Shown here in pieces: positions 35,150 to 44,590 of a stretch of DNA of 64,000 nucleotides. The stretch comes from Campylobacter fetus subsp. testudinum 03-427 (GTDB lineage: Bacteria; Campylobacterota; Campylobacteria; Campylobacterales; Campylobacteraceae), in the NCBI GenBank assembly GCA_000495505.1, contig CP006833.1, positions 744,001 through 808,000 on the forward strand. Reading direction: 5' to 3'. Under the pieces are notes generated by a model that had not been told where the DNA came from, ran no database searches, and saw only the letters and a program-made list of their open reading frames with translations. The position numbers and the translations under genes are program-made. Every line of letters starts with the position of its first letter. Positions within the stretch are counted from its first letter, which is position 1.

Positions 35150-36772
35150 ATGGACAATTTTTTAGAGCTGTTTTTAGCAGCTACTGCATTTGCCATAGTG
35201 CTTAATGTATTTTTTAAAAGGTATGAAATTCCTACTATCATAGGATATATCGTAACTGGGATATTTATATCAAAAACTTTTGGGCTTACTTATAATACCG
35301 ATCTTACTCATATAGCCGAGTTTGGCATTGTATTTTTGATGTTTACAATAGGACTTGAGTTTAGCTTTAAACATCTTTTAACTATGAAAAAAGAGGTGTT
35401 TTTTAATGGAATCATTCAGGTTTTCGTAACTGGAATTATATTTTCCATGATCGCTCAATATGCTTTTGATATAGGACAACAAACATCGCTTATAATCGGC
35501 TTTGCTTTATCTTTGAGTTCGACAGCTATTGTATTAAAAACATTAAATGATAATGGAGATATAAGTCAAGTTTATGGAAGAAAAGCTCTTGGGATACTTC
35601 TTTTTCAAGATATCGCTGTTATCCCGCTGCTTCTTATGATAGATATATTTAGTTCAAAAACAACTTCTGTAAGCGATCTTGTGACAACGACTCTAACAAG
35701 CGCCGTAATACTTCTATTTTTACTGTATTTTATAGGAAAGTATCTGTTTAACTGGATGCTTTATTTGGTTATTAAGACAAATTCACAAGAGATATTTATA
35801 ACTACTATTTTATTTAGCGTGGTTGGAGCTAGTTTTTTGGCGCATTATTTTGGTTTTAGCTACTCTTTGGGAGCTTTTATAGCAGGTATGCTTATAGCAG
35901 AAACTCAGTACAAACATCAGATAGAAGCCGACCTTATACCTTTTAGAGATCTGCTTTTAGGGCTATTTTTTATAACTGTAGGAATGCAGATAAACTTTGA
36001 GATAATATTTGAAAATTTATTAATGATAATAGTGATTTTGGTCGATGTCATGGTGATCAAGATAGCTGTTGTATATGCGCTTTTAGCAATTTATCTTAAA
36101 AAAAGAGTAGCCATAAAAACAGCTCTTAGTGTGTGTCAGATCGGTGAGTTTGCTTTAGCTATTTTTGCTCTTTTAAATGTAAATAATATGCTAAGTTTGG
36201 AAACTTCTCAAATTTTAACCGCAGTTGTAATTATATCTATGGTTGTTACTCCATTTATACTAAAAAATATCGGACATCTAGCCGACAGACTAGAAGAAGA
36301 GAGCGAAATACCTGAGGTTGAAAAGCTAAAAGTACAAGATTTAAGTGATCATTTTATAGTTTGCGGATATGGAAGACTAGGTCAAGAAGTTGTAAATAGG
36401 CTCAAGGCTCAAGGGTTGTTATATCTTGTTATAGAGAGCGATATAAGTTTAGTTCAGCTTGGAAGAAGTCGTGGTGAAAATGTATTTTTCGGTAATGCAA
36501 CTCAAAAAGTTACACTAGAAAAAGCGTCTATAAAAACGTGTGCAGCTATAATCTTAACTGTGAGTAATGAACAAAAATTAGAGATGATAGCAAACTCTAT
36601 AAAAGATCTTAACTATCCGGTTAATACTGTTATTAGATTTACTGGAACCGAAGAAAAGCAGTTATATTCTGATTTTGGAGAGAATTTCCACCTTATAAAA
36701 GAAGAAAGAGCAGTTGCTAGAGTGCTTATACACGAAGCTTTACAGTGTAAAATAGATAGAAATATAGAATAA
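35150..36772 (+). CDS. KefB-type monovalent cation:proton antiporter with TrkA-N domain
   Basis: A 540-residue CPA2-family antiporter. Residues ~1-380 are a 12-helix exchanger domain (FGIVFLMFTIGLEFSFKHL; SLSSTAIVLKTLNDNGD, the typical unwound-helix region). From about 400 a cytoplasmic TrkA-N/RCK domain binds nucleotide (DHFIVCGYGRLGQEVV). The family exchanges K+ or Na+ for H+ and, in KefB/KefC, is gated by glutathione adducts; whether this one is gated is unknown. It is 5 bp behind hspR, so probably transcribed from the heat-shock promoter. Confidence 0.88.
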   Translation: MDNFLELFLAATAFAIVLNVFFKRYEIPTIIGYIVTGIFISKTFGLTYNTDLTHIAEFGIVFLMFTIGLEFSFKHLLTMKKEVFFNGIIQVFVTGIIFSMIAQYAFDIGQQTSLIIGFALSLSSTAIVLKTLNDNGDISQVYGRKALGILLFQDIAVIPLLLMIDIFSSKTTSVSDLVTTTLTSAVILLFLLYFIGKYLFNWMLYLVIKTNSQEIFITTILFSVVGASFLAHYFGFSYSLGAFIAGMLIAETQYKHQIEADLIPFRDLLLGLFFITVGMQINFEIIFENLLMIIVILVDVMVIKIAVVYALLAIYLKKRVAIKTALSVCQIGEFALAIFALLNVNNMLSLETSQILTAVVIISMVVTPFILKNIGHLADRLEEESEIPEVEKLKVQDLSDHFIVCGYGRLGQEVVNRLKAQGLLYLVIESDISLVQLGRSRGENVFFGNATQKVTLEKASIKTCAAIILTVSNEQKLEMIANSIKDLNYPVNTVIRFTGTEEKQLYSDFGENFHLIKEERAVARVLIHEALQCKIDRNIE

Positions 36773-36781
36773 AGGATTAAC

Positions 36782-38218
36782 TTGGATCAGACATTAATAC
36801 TTTTTGGAATGTTGTTTTTATTTAGCGTTATATTTAGTAAAATTTCCGATAAATACGGTATCCCTGCGCTTTTAATGTTTCTTGCTATCGGTATGCTTGC
36901 TGGGAGCGATGGTATAATCGGACTTGAGTTTGATAATGCAAAGATAGCAGAAGATGTAGGAACGATAGCTCTTGTTTATATTCTTTTTGCAGGCGGATTT
37001 AATACTAGTTATAAATCCATAAAACCGATTTTTAAAACAGGTTTTATACTTGCTACTTTGGGAGTTGTTATTTCAGCTGGAATTACTGGATTATTTGCTT
37101 ATTATATAATGCAATTTTCTATTTTAGAGTCGTTGCTTTTTGGTGCGATAATAAGCTCGACTGACGCAGCTGCCGTATTTTCTATAATGCGTTCTACTAA
37201 ATTTAAAAATAATCTATCTTCGCTTTTAGAATTTGAAAGCGGAAGTAATGATCCAATGGCGATATTTTTAACTATTACGATTTTAAGCCTCATAACAGCT
37301 GCTAGCATACCTGATAAATTTATTTTAGGCTTAGGGCTTTTGCTTGAGTTTGTTTTGGGTGGAGTTATGGGATATCTATTTGGCGTTATGATACCAAGCA
37401 TTATCAATAGAATAAAACTCGGCTACTGGGGATTGTATCCTGTTTTACTCATATCTTTGATAGCTATTTTATTTGGATTAACTGAAAATATCGGCGGAAA
37501 CGGCTTTATAGCAGTTTATACGGCTGGAATTTTTGCAAATAAAAAGGAATTTTTGTATAAGAAAAATTTAATCGGATTTTTTGATGGTATTGCATGGATG
37601 ATGCAGATATTTGTATTTTTAACTTTGGGGCTTTTGGTATTTCCAAGCGAACTTCCAAATGTAGCTTTTATAAGCGTTATAATGGCTTTTGTGGTTATGT
37701 TTATCGCTAGACCTATTAGCGTATTTATCTCGACTATTTTTTCAAGATACACTATAAAAGAGAAGTGTTTTATATCGTGGGTTGGGCTTAGAGGCGTCGT
37801 ACCGATTATACTTGCTACATATCCTCTTTCATCAAATACTCCAAATGCCCAGCTGATATTTAACGTTATATTTTTTATGGTTTTGATATCTGTCTTGACT
37901 CAAGGAACTACTTTAAATAAAAGCGCAAAGATTTTTGGCGTCATAGAAACTCCAAAAACTATTGCATCGAATTTTCCAAATACCCCAATTTCGCATAATG
38001 ATTTAAAACAATACACAATAGGAAAAAATTCAAAAATCATAGGAAAGAACTTATCTGAATTAGAACTTCCAGATGACTTTTTAATACTTTTAGCCAAACG
38101 AAACTCAGAGTATGTAAAAGTAGGCGGTTCTTTTGAATTTATGGAGAATGATATGCTTTTGATATTATGTAACAATGAAATTAGATATCAAAAAGTACTC
38201 AAAATTTATGATTTTTAA
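36782..38218 (+). CDS. NhaP2/CvrA-type potassium/proton antiporter
   Basis: A 478-residue CPA1-type antiporter: ~12 membrane helices with FLAIGMLAGSDGIIGLEFDNA and the ion-site segment GAIISSTDAAAVFSIMR followed by LEFESGSNDPMA, which is characteristic of NhaP2/CvrA. A C-terminal RCK_C-like domain (about 395-478) is present. It starts with TTG 36782, nine bases after the previous stop, with AAAGGA upstream. Two dissimilar cation/proton antiporters in tandem behind hspR point to pH or K+ homeostasis during stress. Confidence 0.88.
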   Translation: MDQTLILFGMLFLFSVIFSKISDKYGIPALLMFLAIGMLAGSDGIIGLEFDNAKIAEDVGTIALVYILFAGGFNTSYKSIKPIFKTGFILATLGVVISAGITGLFAYYIMQFSILESLLFGAIISSTDAAAVFSIMRSTKFKNNLSSLLEFESGSNDPMAIFLTITILSLITAASIPDKFILGLGLLLEFVLGGVMGYLFGVMIPSIINRIKLGYWGLYPVLLISLIAILFGLTENIGGNGFIAVYTAGIFANKKEFLYKKNLIGFFDGIAWMMQIFVFLTLGLLVFPSELPNVAFISVIMAFVVMFIARPISVFISTIFSRYTIKEKCFISWVGLRGVVPIILATYPLSSNTPNAQLIFNVIFFMVLISVLTQGTTLNKSAKIFGVIETPKTIASNFPNTPISHNDLKQYTIGKNSKIIGKNLSELELPDDFLILLAKRNSEYVKVGGSFEFMENDMLLILCNNEIRYQKVLKIYDF

Positions 38219-38270
38219 CCTTATTTTAAGCAAATTTATTTGATAATAAAAACTAATTTTTAAAATAAGG
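38219..38270 (+). other. Inverted repeat that would pair with the YceI-gene ribosome binding site
   Basis: CCTTATTTTAA (38219-38229) and TTAAAATAAGG (38260-38270) are exact 11-base complements separated by 30 bases. The right arm overlaps the AAGGAG Shine-Dalgarno sequence before ATG 38278, and the left arm begins directly after the antiporter stop codon. It could act as terminator, mRNA stabiliser or a translation-control stem. Confidence 0.5.
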
Positions 38271-38277
38271 AGACAAA

Positions 38278-38850
38278 ATGAAAAAACCTATGTTGATAAT
38301 TAGTGCGGCTGCGCTTCTTGCAAATTTGGCTTTTGCGCTTGAGATAGACACAAATTTAGCTAAGATTGATATAACTGCATTTAAAATGGCCAATAAAACA
38401 GCTGTTCCTTCTACGTTTAAAGAGGTGCAATTTAATTTCCCAAAAAGCAGTGGAAGCATATCTGAGATACTTACTGGAGCTACTGCAAGTATAGATTTAA
38501 ATATGATCGATACTTTTAAAAATCCAATAAGAGATAAAAATATAAAAGATAAATTTTTCTCTCATTTGGCATCTCAAAATGTTGAATCAAAAATTATCTC
38601 AGTAAGCGGCGATGATAAAGCAGGCGAAGTCAAAATGAGTGTTAAATTTAATAATGTAGAAAAAGAAATTCCTATGAAATACGAGGTTAAAGATTCTAAA
38701 CTTATAGCCTCTGGAGAGATCGATTTTAATAGTGATTTTAACGCAAAAGATGCTTTTGAGAAGTTTAGCACTGATAAAATTATAGCTGGTTTGCACTCTA
38801 AAAAAACATGGTCAAATATAATCGTAGGATTTGAAGTTCCGGTTAAATAA
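38278..38850 (+). CDS. YceI-family periplasmic protein
   Basis: A 190-residue exported lipocalin-like protein. The signal peptide MLIISAAALLANLAFA is followed by the YceI fold signature: KIDITAFKMANK..FKEVQFNF, then ATASIDLNMIDTFKNPIRDKNIKDKFF, and strands toward SNIIVGFEVPV. Family members bind polyisoprenoid lipids in the periplasm (TT1927b structure), and related proteins are induced by acid in H. pylori. ATG 38278 follows AAGGAG, which lies in one arm of an inverted repeat. Confidence 0.88.
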   Translation: MKKPMLIISAAALLANLAFALEIDTNLAKIDITAFKMANKTAVPSTFKEVQFNFPKSSGSISEILTGATASIDLNMIDTFKNPIRDKNIKDKFFSHLASQNVESKIISVSGDDKAGEVKMSVKFNNVEKEIPMKYEVKDSKLIASGEIDFNSDFNAKDAFEKFSTDKIIAGLHSKKTWSNIIVGFEVPVK

Positions 38851-38922
38851 CGCCATATAGGCATTTAATTAACAATAAAGTTTGAATGCTGTAATATTGC
38901 AAAATTAAGATAAAGGCTTATT

Positions 38923-39684
38923 ATGGAATTCGAACTTTGGCATTATGCGCTGCTATTTTTTGTAGCATTTTTTAGCGGTTTTGTGGATGCTATAGCCGGA
39001 GGCGGCGGGTTGATTACTATACCTGTTTTGATATCGGTAGGCATCCCAGAACATATAGCTTTAGCTACAAATAAACTTCAATCTAGTTTTGGAAGTTTCA
39101 CTGCTACTTTAAATTTTAGTTTAAAAGGATATATAAACTATAAAGATATTTGGATCGGAGCTATTTTTACTTTTATAGGTGCTGTTTTAGGTACAATTTG
39201 CGTGTTAGTTATAGATCCGAAAATTCTTAGTTATCTTATACCTATATTTTTGGTTTTAATATTTTTATATACTATTTTTAGCCCAAAGATCGGCGAGAAA
39301 GATAGAGCTGCAAAGTTAAGTCCTAAGATTTTTTATATAATTTTTGGCTTAATGCTTGGATTTTACGATGGATTTTTTGGACCAGGAGCTGGATCTTTTT
39401 GGATGTTTGCTATGGTTGCGCTACTTGGAATTCATATGAAAAAAGCCGTTGCTCATACAAAAGCTCTAAATTTTACCTCAAATATAGTATCTTTAGGAGT
39501 TTTTATAGCCGGCGGACATATTCTTTGGATGCTTGGTATAGTTATGGGATTTGGTCAAATGATAGGTGCGTATTTTGGGTCAAAAATGGTCATTAAAAAA
39601 GAGGTTAAATTTATAAAAACCGTATTTTTAGTCGTTGTAGCTTGTACTATTTTAAAGCTACTCTATGATCTTCTTATAAAGTAA
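38923..39684 (+). CDS. TSUP-family (TauE/SafE-type) membrane transporter
   Basis: A 253-residue inner-membrane protein with about eight helices in two repeats. The N-terminal repeat contains FFSGFVDAIAGGGGLITIPVL and ATNKLQSSFGSFTA, and the C-terminal repeat has LGFYDGFFGPGAGSFWMF and AVAHTKALNFTSNI; these paired motifs define the YfcA-like TauE/SafE family of anion or sulfur-compound exporters. The substrate is unknown. It is flanked by AT-rich gaps of 72 and 65 bp and is probably an independent unit. Confidence 0.88.
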   Translation: MEFELWHYALLFFVAFFSGFVDAIAGGGGLITIPVLISVGIPEHIALATNKLQSSFGSFTATLNFSLKGYINYKDIWIGAIFTFIGAVLGTICVLVIDPKILSYLIPIFLVLIFLYTIFSPKIGEKDRAAKLSPKIFYIIFGLMLGFYDGFFGPGAGSFWMFAMVALLGIHMKKAVAHTKALNFTSNIVSLGVFIAGGHILWMLGIVMGFGQMIGAYFGSKMVIKKEVKFIKTVFLVVVACTILKLLYDLLIK

Positions 39685-39714
39685 CTTTTAACCTGAATTT
39701 AATATAAATTTAGC

Positions 39715-39720
39715 TATAAT
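39715..39720 (+). promoter_or_regulatory. Candidate -10 element for atpB
   Basis: TATAAT occurs 29 bp before the atpB start codon, after T-rich sequence. No clear -35 is seen, as is common for Campylobacter promoters. Confidence 0.45.
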
Positions 39721-39749
39721 CGCAAGAAAATTTTAAATAAGGTTGTTTA

Positions 39750-40430
39750 ATGAAGGAACTATTTCTCTTTTCAGATATGATTATGCATAGCCATACTTTT
39801 AACTATCTTTTTCATCTTATTTTGGTCGCTATTATCGTTCTTATAGTAGCAAAGCTTGCTACGAGGTCTATGCAGCTTGTCCCTAGAGGATCGCAAAATC
39901 TTTTGGAGGCTTATTTGGAAGGCATAGTATCAATGGGACGCGACGTAATGGGCAGTGATGAGCTTGCTAGAAAGTATCTTCCACTTGTTGCTACGATTGG
40001 ACTTATAGTTCTTACTAGTAATGTTATTGGTATTATTCCTGGATTTGAAGCACCTAGTTCTAGTCTGAATTTGACTTTATGTCTAGCTCTTAGCGTATTT
40101 TTGTATTATAATTTTGAAGGTATTAGAACTCAAGGAGTTATAAAATACTTTGCTCATTTTATGGGACCAAATAAAATTTTAGCTCCGCTTATGTTTCCTA
40201 TAGAGATAGTTTCTCACTTATCACGTATAGTTTCTTTATCGTTCCGTCTTTTTGGAAATATCAAGGGCGATGACCTATTTTTAATGGTCGTTTTAAGTCT
40301 TGCTCCATGGGTGGCTCCGCTTCCTGCATTTGCTTTGCTTACATTTATGGCACTTCTTCAAACATTTATTTTTATGATTTTAACTTATGTTTATTTAGCA
40401 GGTGCTGTTGTTGTGAGCGAGGAGCATTAA
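39750..40430 (+). CDS. atpB: F1Fo ATP synthase subunit a
   Basis: A 226-residue membrane subunit carrying the proton half-channels next to the c-ring. Diagnostic stretches are [36 protein letters not shown] and [15 protein letters not shown], which includes the essential Arg of helix 4 (SFRLFGN), plus the C-terminal [23 protein letters not shown]. It is separate from the main atp operon, as is typical of Campylobacter and Helicobacter. A small membrane-protein gene follows 4 bp later. Confidence 0.95.
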   Translation: MKELFLFSDMIMHSHTFNYLFHLILVAIIVLIVAKLATRSMQLVPRGSQNLLEAYLEGIVSMGRDVMGSDELARKYLPLVATIGLIVLTSNVIGIIPGFEAPSSSLNLTLCLALSVFLYYNFEGIRTQGVIKYFAHFMGPNKILAPLMFPIEIVSHLSRIVSLSFRLFGNIKGDDLFLMVVLSLAPWVAPLPAFALLTFMALLQTFIFMILTYVYLAGAVVVSEEH

Positions 40431-40434
40431 GAAT

Positions 40435-40653
40435 TTGATATCTTTTGTTAGATATTTCTTACATTTTTTACTTGGAGCGTCTTGGGCTATAGCAGTTCTT
40501 GGCGCTCTTTACTCATTTTTCAATTTTCATCATATAGGTTATATTCTATCTTTATTTTACGGAGGGCTTTTGGGTATCATTTTAGCTCTGTTTTTTTATA
40601 TTTTGATAGCATTATTTGAAGCAAATGTTAAGTTACGCGATAACAGATCCTAA
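40435..40653 (+). CDS. Small two-helix membrane protein downstream of atpB
   Basis: A 72-residue protein with two hydrophobic segments (about 8-28 and 33-61, the second GYILSLFYGGLLGIILALFFYILIALF) and a basic C-terminus. No known domain is recognised. TTG 40435 is preceded by GAGGAG within the 3' end of atpB and starts 4 bp after it, so it is translationally coupled to atpB. C. jejuni has a small integral membrane protein in the same position (Cj1203, from memory). A role near the Fo sector is only a guess. Confidence 0.7.
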   Translation: MISFVRYFLHFLLGASWAIAVLGALYSFFNFHHIGYILSLFYGGLLGIILALFFYILIALFEANVKLRDNRS

Positions 40654-41161
40654 ATTATATCCAAATTTAAAAGATAGTTTTTTTAAATTTAAAAGACTTA
40701 AAACAGCTGATTTTATACTTTTTAGAGATAAAATTTGTAACGATTATGCGAAAAAAGCTGAAATCTTTATGAGTTTAAAATCAAATTTCAAGGCTAAATT
40801 TATAGTACATAATGATATAAATTTAGCATTAAATTTAAAAGCTGATGGTATCCATTTTAGCTCAAATTTGATAGCAAATTTAAAAAATGCTCCACAGAAT
40901 TTAATCAAATTCGCCAGTACCCACAATGAAAAAGAGATAGAAGACGCTATAAAATTCGGCGCTGATTTTATAACTTTTAGCCCTATATTTTCTACTCCAA
41001 ACAAAGGTGAACCAGTCGGTATAGAAACCCTAAGAAAAATCGTTTTAAATTCATCAATTAAAGTATTTGGACTTGGTGGTATAGTCACCAAAGAGCATAT
41101 AAAAATGGTGGAACTGACAAAAGCCACTGGATTTGCATCTATCAGATATTTTGCTAATTAA
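40625..41161 (+). CDS. ThiE/TenI-like thiamine phosphate synthase superfamily protein
   Basis: A 178-residue TIM-barrel protein with the family path: FRDKICNDYA (the ReK region), FIVHNDINLALNLKADGIHF, FASTHNEKEIEDAIKFGADFITFSPIF and VFGLGGI. ThiE couples HMP-PP with HET-P to make thiamine phosphate; TenI is its aromatase paralogue. It is shorter than most ThiE and no other thiamine gene lies nearby, so either activity is possible. I start at ATG 40625, overlapping the small membrane gene by 29 bp; a TTG at 40616 is an alternative. Confidence 0.75.
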   Translation: MLSYAITDPKLYPNLKDSFFKFKRLKTADFILFRDKICNDYAKKAEIFMSLKSNFKAKFIVHNDINLALNLKADGIHFSSNLIANLKNAPQNLIKFASTHNEKEIEDAIKFGADFITFSPIFSTPNKGEPVGIETLRKIVLNSSIKVFGLGGIVTKEHIKMVELTKATGFASIRYFAN

Positions 41162-41218
41162 AAATTCAATAAATTTATGATAAAATCACACAAATATAGA
41201 TAATAAAAAGGTAATTTT

Positions 41219-42637
41219 ATGTTCGAAACTGTTATAGGTTTAGAGGTGCATTGCCAACTAAACACGAAAACAAAGATATTTTGCGGTTGTAGCACTAGTT
41301 TTGGCGATGAACCAAACACTCACGTATGTCCGACTTGTCTAGCACTTCCTGGAGCACTTCCGGTGTTAAATAAAGAAGCTGTAAAAAAAGCTATTAGCTT
41401 TGGTAGAGCCATAAACGCGACTGTAAATAAAAAAAGCGTATTTGATAGAAAAAACTATTTTTATCCAGATCTTCCAAAAGCGTATCAAATTTCACAATTC
41501 ACTATTCCTATCGTTGAAAAAGGTGAGCTTTTCATAAAAGTAGGTGGTGAAACAAAAAGAATAGGCGTAACAAGAGCACACCTTGAAGAAGACGCCGGTA
41601 AAAATAACCACGAAGCAAATAAAAGCCTAGTAGATCTAAACCGCGCAGGAACTCCGCTTCTTGAGATAGTAAGCGAACCAGATCTTAGAAGTAGCGATGA
41701 AGCAGTGGCGTATCTCAAAAAACTTCATAGCATACTTAGATTTTTAAATATCAGCGACGCAAATATGCAAGAAGGCTCATTTCGCTGCGATGTAAATGTC
41801 AGCATACGTCCAAAAGGCGATGAAAAGCTTTATACAAGAGTCGAGATAAAAAACCTAAATTCGTTTAAATTTATCCAAAAAGCCATAGAATACGAAGTAG
41901 AACGTCAAATCATAGCTTGGGAAGATGGTAAATATGATGAAGAAGTTTATCAAGAAACAAGGCTTTTTGATACAAATAAGCTTGCTACAAAGTCAATGAG
42001 AAGCAAAGAAGATAGCGCCGAGTATCGTTATTTTCCAGATCCTGACTTGCTTCCTGTTATAATACCTGATGAGATGATGGAAGAAGCTAGTGTGCTTCCT
42101 GAGCTTCCTGATGAGAAAAAAGCTAGATACGTACGCGAACTTGGTATAAAAGAGAGCGACGCCGAAGTCATCATAAGTAGTTATGAAATGGCTAGATATT
42201 TTGAAGATCTTATAGAAGCAAAAAACTCACCAAAACTTGCTGTTACTTGGCTTTGCGTGGAGCTTTTAGGACGTCTTAAAAACGGAGTTACCATAGAAAC
42301 AAGCCCTGTTAATAGCAAAAAACTTTCAAATTTGATAAGTCTTATAGAAGATGGAACTATCAGCCAAAAAGCTGCAAAAGACGTGCTTGATTATGTTATG
42401 GAGCACGATGAAGATGTTAGTAGTGTTATAGAAAAACTCGGTCTTAAACAAGTTAGCGATGATTCAGCGATCTTAGCTATCATTGATAGCGTTTTAGCTG
42501 CAAATAGCGATAAAGTGGCTGAGTTTAAAAGTGGAAAAGATAAACTTTTTGGATTTTTTGTGGGTCAAGTTATGAAAGAAGGAAAAGGCGCATTTAATCC
42601 GAGCAAGGTAAATGATCTGCTAAAATCAAAGTTATAA
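41219..42637 (+). CDS. gatB: Aspartyl/glutamyl-tRNA(Asn/Gln) amidotransferase subunit B
   Basis: A 472-residue subunit of GatCAB, which amidates mischarged Glu-tRNA(Gln) and Asp-tRNA(Asn); needed because most epsilonproteobacteria lack GlnRS and often AsnRS. Landmarks: [23 protein letters not shown] with zinc-type cysteines, [44 protein letters not shown] and the C-terminal YqeY-like domain ending [18 protein letters not shown]. It is followed one base later by gpsA, so these are co-transcribed. Confidence 0.96.
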   Translation: MFETVIGLEVHCQLNTKTKIFCGCSTSFGDEPNTHVCPTCLALPGALPVLNKEAVKKAISFGRAINATVNKKSVFDRKNYFYPDLPKAYQISQFTIPIVEKGELFIKVGGETKRIGVTRAHLEEDAGKNNHEANKSLVDLNRAGTPLLEIVSEPDLRSSDEAVAYLKKLHSILRFLNISDANMQEGSFRCDVNVSIRPKGDEKLYTRVEIKNLNSFKFIQKAIEYEVERQIIAWEDGKYDEEVYQETRLFDTNKLATKSMRSKEDSAEYRYFPDPDLLPVIIPDEMMEEASVLPELPDEKKARYVRELGIKESDAEVIISSYEMARYFEDLIEAKNSPKLAVTWLCVELLGRLKNGVTIETSPVNSKKLSNLISLIEDGTISQKAAKDVLDYVMEHDEDVSSVIEKLGLKQVSDDSAILAIIDSVLAANSDKVAEFKSGKDKLFGFFVGQVMKEGKGAFNPSKVNDLLKSKL

Positions 42638-42638
42638 T

Positions 42639-43529
42639 ATGAAAATAGCAATAATAGGAGCCGGAAAATGGGGGGAAGCGCTATTTAACGCTCTAAGCCA
42701 GAATAATGAATGTGTCATAAGCTCAAGAACTAAGCGTGATATTCCAAATTTTGTTAGTATCGAAGATGCTTTTGAGTATGAGTATATCGTATTTGCGTTA
42801 GCTACTCAAAAGATCAGAGAGTTTTTAAGCTTGCATTTTAAAAGCAGAGATCAGAAGTTTCTCATTGCTTCAAAAGGTATAGAAACTAGTAGTGGTAAAT
42901 TTATAGATGAGATATTTTGTGAATTCGCATCGCCTTTGAATTTAGCGTTTTTGAGTGGCCCGAGTTTTGCTAGTGAGGTAAAACAGAAGTTGCCGTGTGC
43001 TTTGGTGATCAGTAGTCATAATGAAAATTTGGCAAAAATTTGGGCAGGTGCATTTCCAAATTTTATCAAAACATATATAAGTAGCGACGTCATAGGTAGT
43101 GAAATTTGTGGAGCGTACAAAAATGTTATCGCGATCGCGAGTGGAATCTGTGATGGCTTAAGCCTAGGAAATAACGCAAGAGCGAGTTTGATCTCACGCG
43201 GACTTGTGGAGATAACTAGATTTGGTTCATATTTTGGTGCTAAGAATGAGACGTTTTTAGGACTTAGTGGAGCAGGAGATCTGTTTTTGACTGCTTCAAG
43301 CGCACTTTCAAGAAACTATAGAGTAGGGCTTGGGCTTGCAAAAGGAATGCCACTTGATGAAATTCTAAAAGAGCTTGGAGAGGTCGCAGAGGGCGTGCCT
43401 ACAGCTTATGCTATAACAAAAATTGCAAATGAAAGGTCGATTTATACGCCGATTGCAGCTGAAGTTTGCGCTATGCTAAATGGAAAAAATGTTAAAGAAT
43501 CACTCAAGGATTTATTAAAAAGAAAATGA
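42639..43529 (+). CDS. gpsA: Glycerol-3-phosphate dehydrogenase (NAD(P)+)
   Basis: Reduces dihydroxyacetone phosphate to sn-glycerol-3-phosphate for phospholipid synthesis. The 296-residue protein begins with the dinucleotide motif IIGAGKWGEALF; the substrate and catalytic region includes SGPSFASEVKQKLPCALV, CGAYKNVIAIASGICDGLSLG and NARASLISRGLVEITRFG. Slightly short for the family (about 310-340). A G6 tract sits in the WGE codons. The stop overlaps the downstream glycosidase start by 4 bp. Confidence 0.95.
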   Translation: MKIAIIGAGKWGEALFNALSQNNECVISSRTKRDIPNFVSIEDAFEYEYIVFALATQKIREFLSLHFKSRDQKFLIASKGIETSSGKFIDEIFCEFASPLNLAFLSGPSFASEVKQKLPCALVISSHNENLAKIWAGAFPNFIKTYISSDVIGSEICGAYKNVIAIASGICDGLSLGNNARASLISRGLVEITRFGSYFGAKNETFLGLSGAGDLFLTASSALSRNYRVGLGLAKGMPLDEILKELGEVAEGVPTAYAITKIANERSIYTPIAAEVCAMLNGKNVKESLKDLLKRK

Positions 43530-44590
43530 AAAAATTAATCATCTTTTTTGCTAGCGTTTGTTTGTTGTTTGGTGCTTCAAACAATGAAACAGAACTTAAA
43601 ACAATGATCGGTCAAATGGTTATGGTAGGATTTAGCCATTCAAGTGCAAATGATAGCTGGACTGATCAACTAGTGCTTGATGCAAGTCTTGGCAGGATAG
43701 GTGGAGTTATGCTCCTTGCTAGAAACATTAGCACAAAAGATGAACTTACCAAACTTACGAAAAAACTATCTTCATCAAAGGCAAAACAGAAGCTTCTTAT
43801 AGCGATCGACGAGGAGGGCGGAAAAATCAGTAGATTTATAAATAAAGACGGTTTTAAGCATTTTCCATCAGCTTATGAAGTAGGTAGTAAGATGAATTTA
43901 AATGAAGCTAGTACCGTGTATAAAGATATGGCAGATCAACTAAAAAGCCTTGGTATAAATATGAACTTCGCTCCAGTCGTTGATGTTTATAATCCAAACT
44001 CATCTATAATAGGACAAAAAGATAGAGCATTTAGTAAAAATCCAGATGAAGTTATAGCATATAGCAGTGAGTTTATAAAAGCATTTGACAAGGCAAACGT
44101 AAAAACAGTGCTAAAACATTTTCCTGGTCACGGAAATGCTATCAAAGATACTCATAAAGAAAAAACTGTTGTAGATAACTATGATTTTGATGAACTAAAG
44201 CCGTATTTTGAGTTGATAAAACGAGATCAAGCAAATTTCATTATGGCTGCTCACGTGTATATACCAAAGCTAGATGATAAAAATCCAGCGGTTTTATCAA
44301 AACATATAGTAAGCGATATCTTGAAAAATCGTTTTAAATTTAAAGGCGCTGTTATGAGTGATGATCTTCTTATGAAAGGTCTTGGTGATCTTAGCATAGA
44401 ACAAAAAGTAATAAAAGCGATAAACGCTGGAGTTGATATAATTTTGGTTAGTGAGTATTTTCTAAATAACTCAAACTCTATAAAAATCATAAACGATGCA
44501 ATACTAAACGCTGTAAATAGCGGTAAAATAAGCAAAGATCGTATAAAAGACGCTTATACAAGGATACTTAGATCAAAAGAAGGTTTATGA
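43526..44590 (+). CDS. Exported glycoside hydrolase family 3 protein (NagZ-like)
   Basis: A 354-residue GH3 TIM-barrel enzyme with a Sec signal peptide (KKLIIFFASVCLLFGA). Diagnostic segments are LLIAIDEEGGKISRF, NMNFAPVVDVYNPNSSIIGQKDRAFS, LKHFPGHGNAIKDTHKE (His/Asp acid-base loop) and the nucleophile segment VMSDDLLMKGL. NagZ removes GlcNAc from muropeptides; unlike cytosolic E. coli NagZ this one appears exported, so a periplasmic muropeptide role is inferred. It overlaps gpsA by 4 bp and converges with the next gene by 6 bp. Confidence 0.88.
   Translation: MKKLIIFFASVCLLFGASNNETELKTMIGQMVMVGFSHSSANDSWTDQLVLDASLGRIGGVMLLARNISTKDELTKLTKKLSSSKAKQKLLIAIDEEGGKISRFINKDGFKHFPSAYEVGSKMNLNEASTVYKDMADQLKSLGINMNFAPVVDVYNPNSSIIGQKDRAFSKNPDEVIAYSSEFIKAFDKANVKTVLKHFPGHGNAIKDTHKEKTVVDNYDFDELKPYFELIKRDQANFIMAAHVYIPKLDDKNPAVLSKHIVSDILKNRFKFKGAVMSDDLLMKGLGDLSIEQKVIKAINAGVDIILVSEYFLNNSNSIKIINDAILNAVNSGKISKDRIKDAYTRILRSKEGL

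Noticed and set aside
42670-42675. G6 tract in gpsA as a phase-variable contingency tract
   Set aside because: It encodes the conserved WGE of the NAD-binding motif in an essential-type gene and is shorter than the G8-G12 tracts that vary in Campylobacter.
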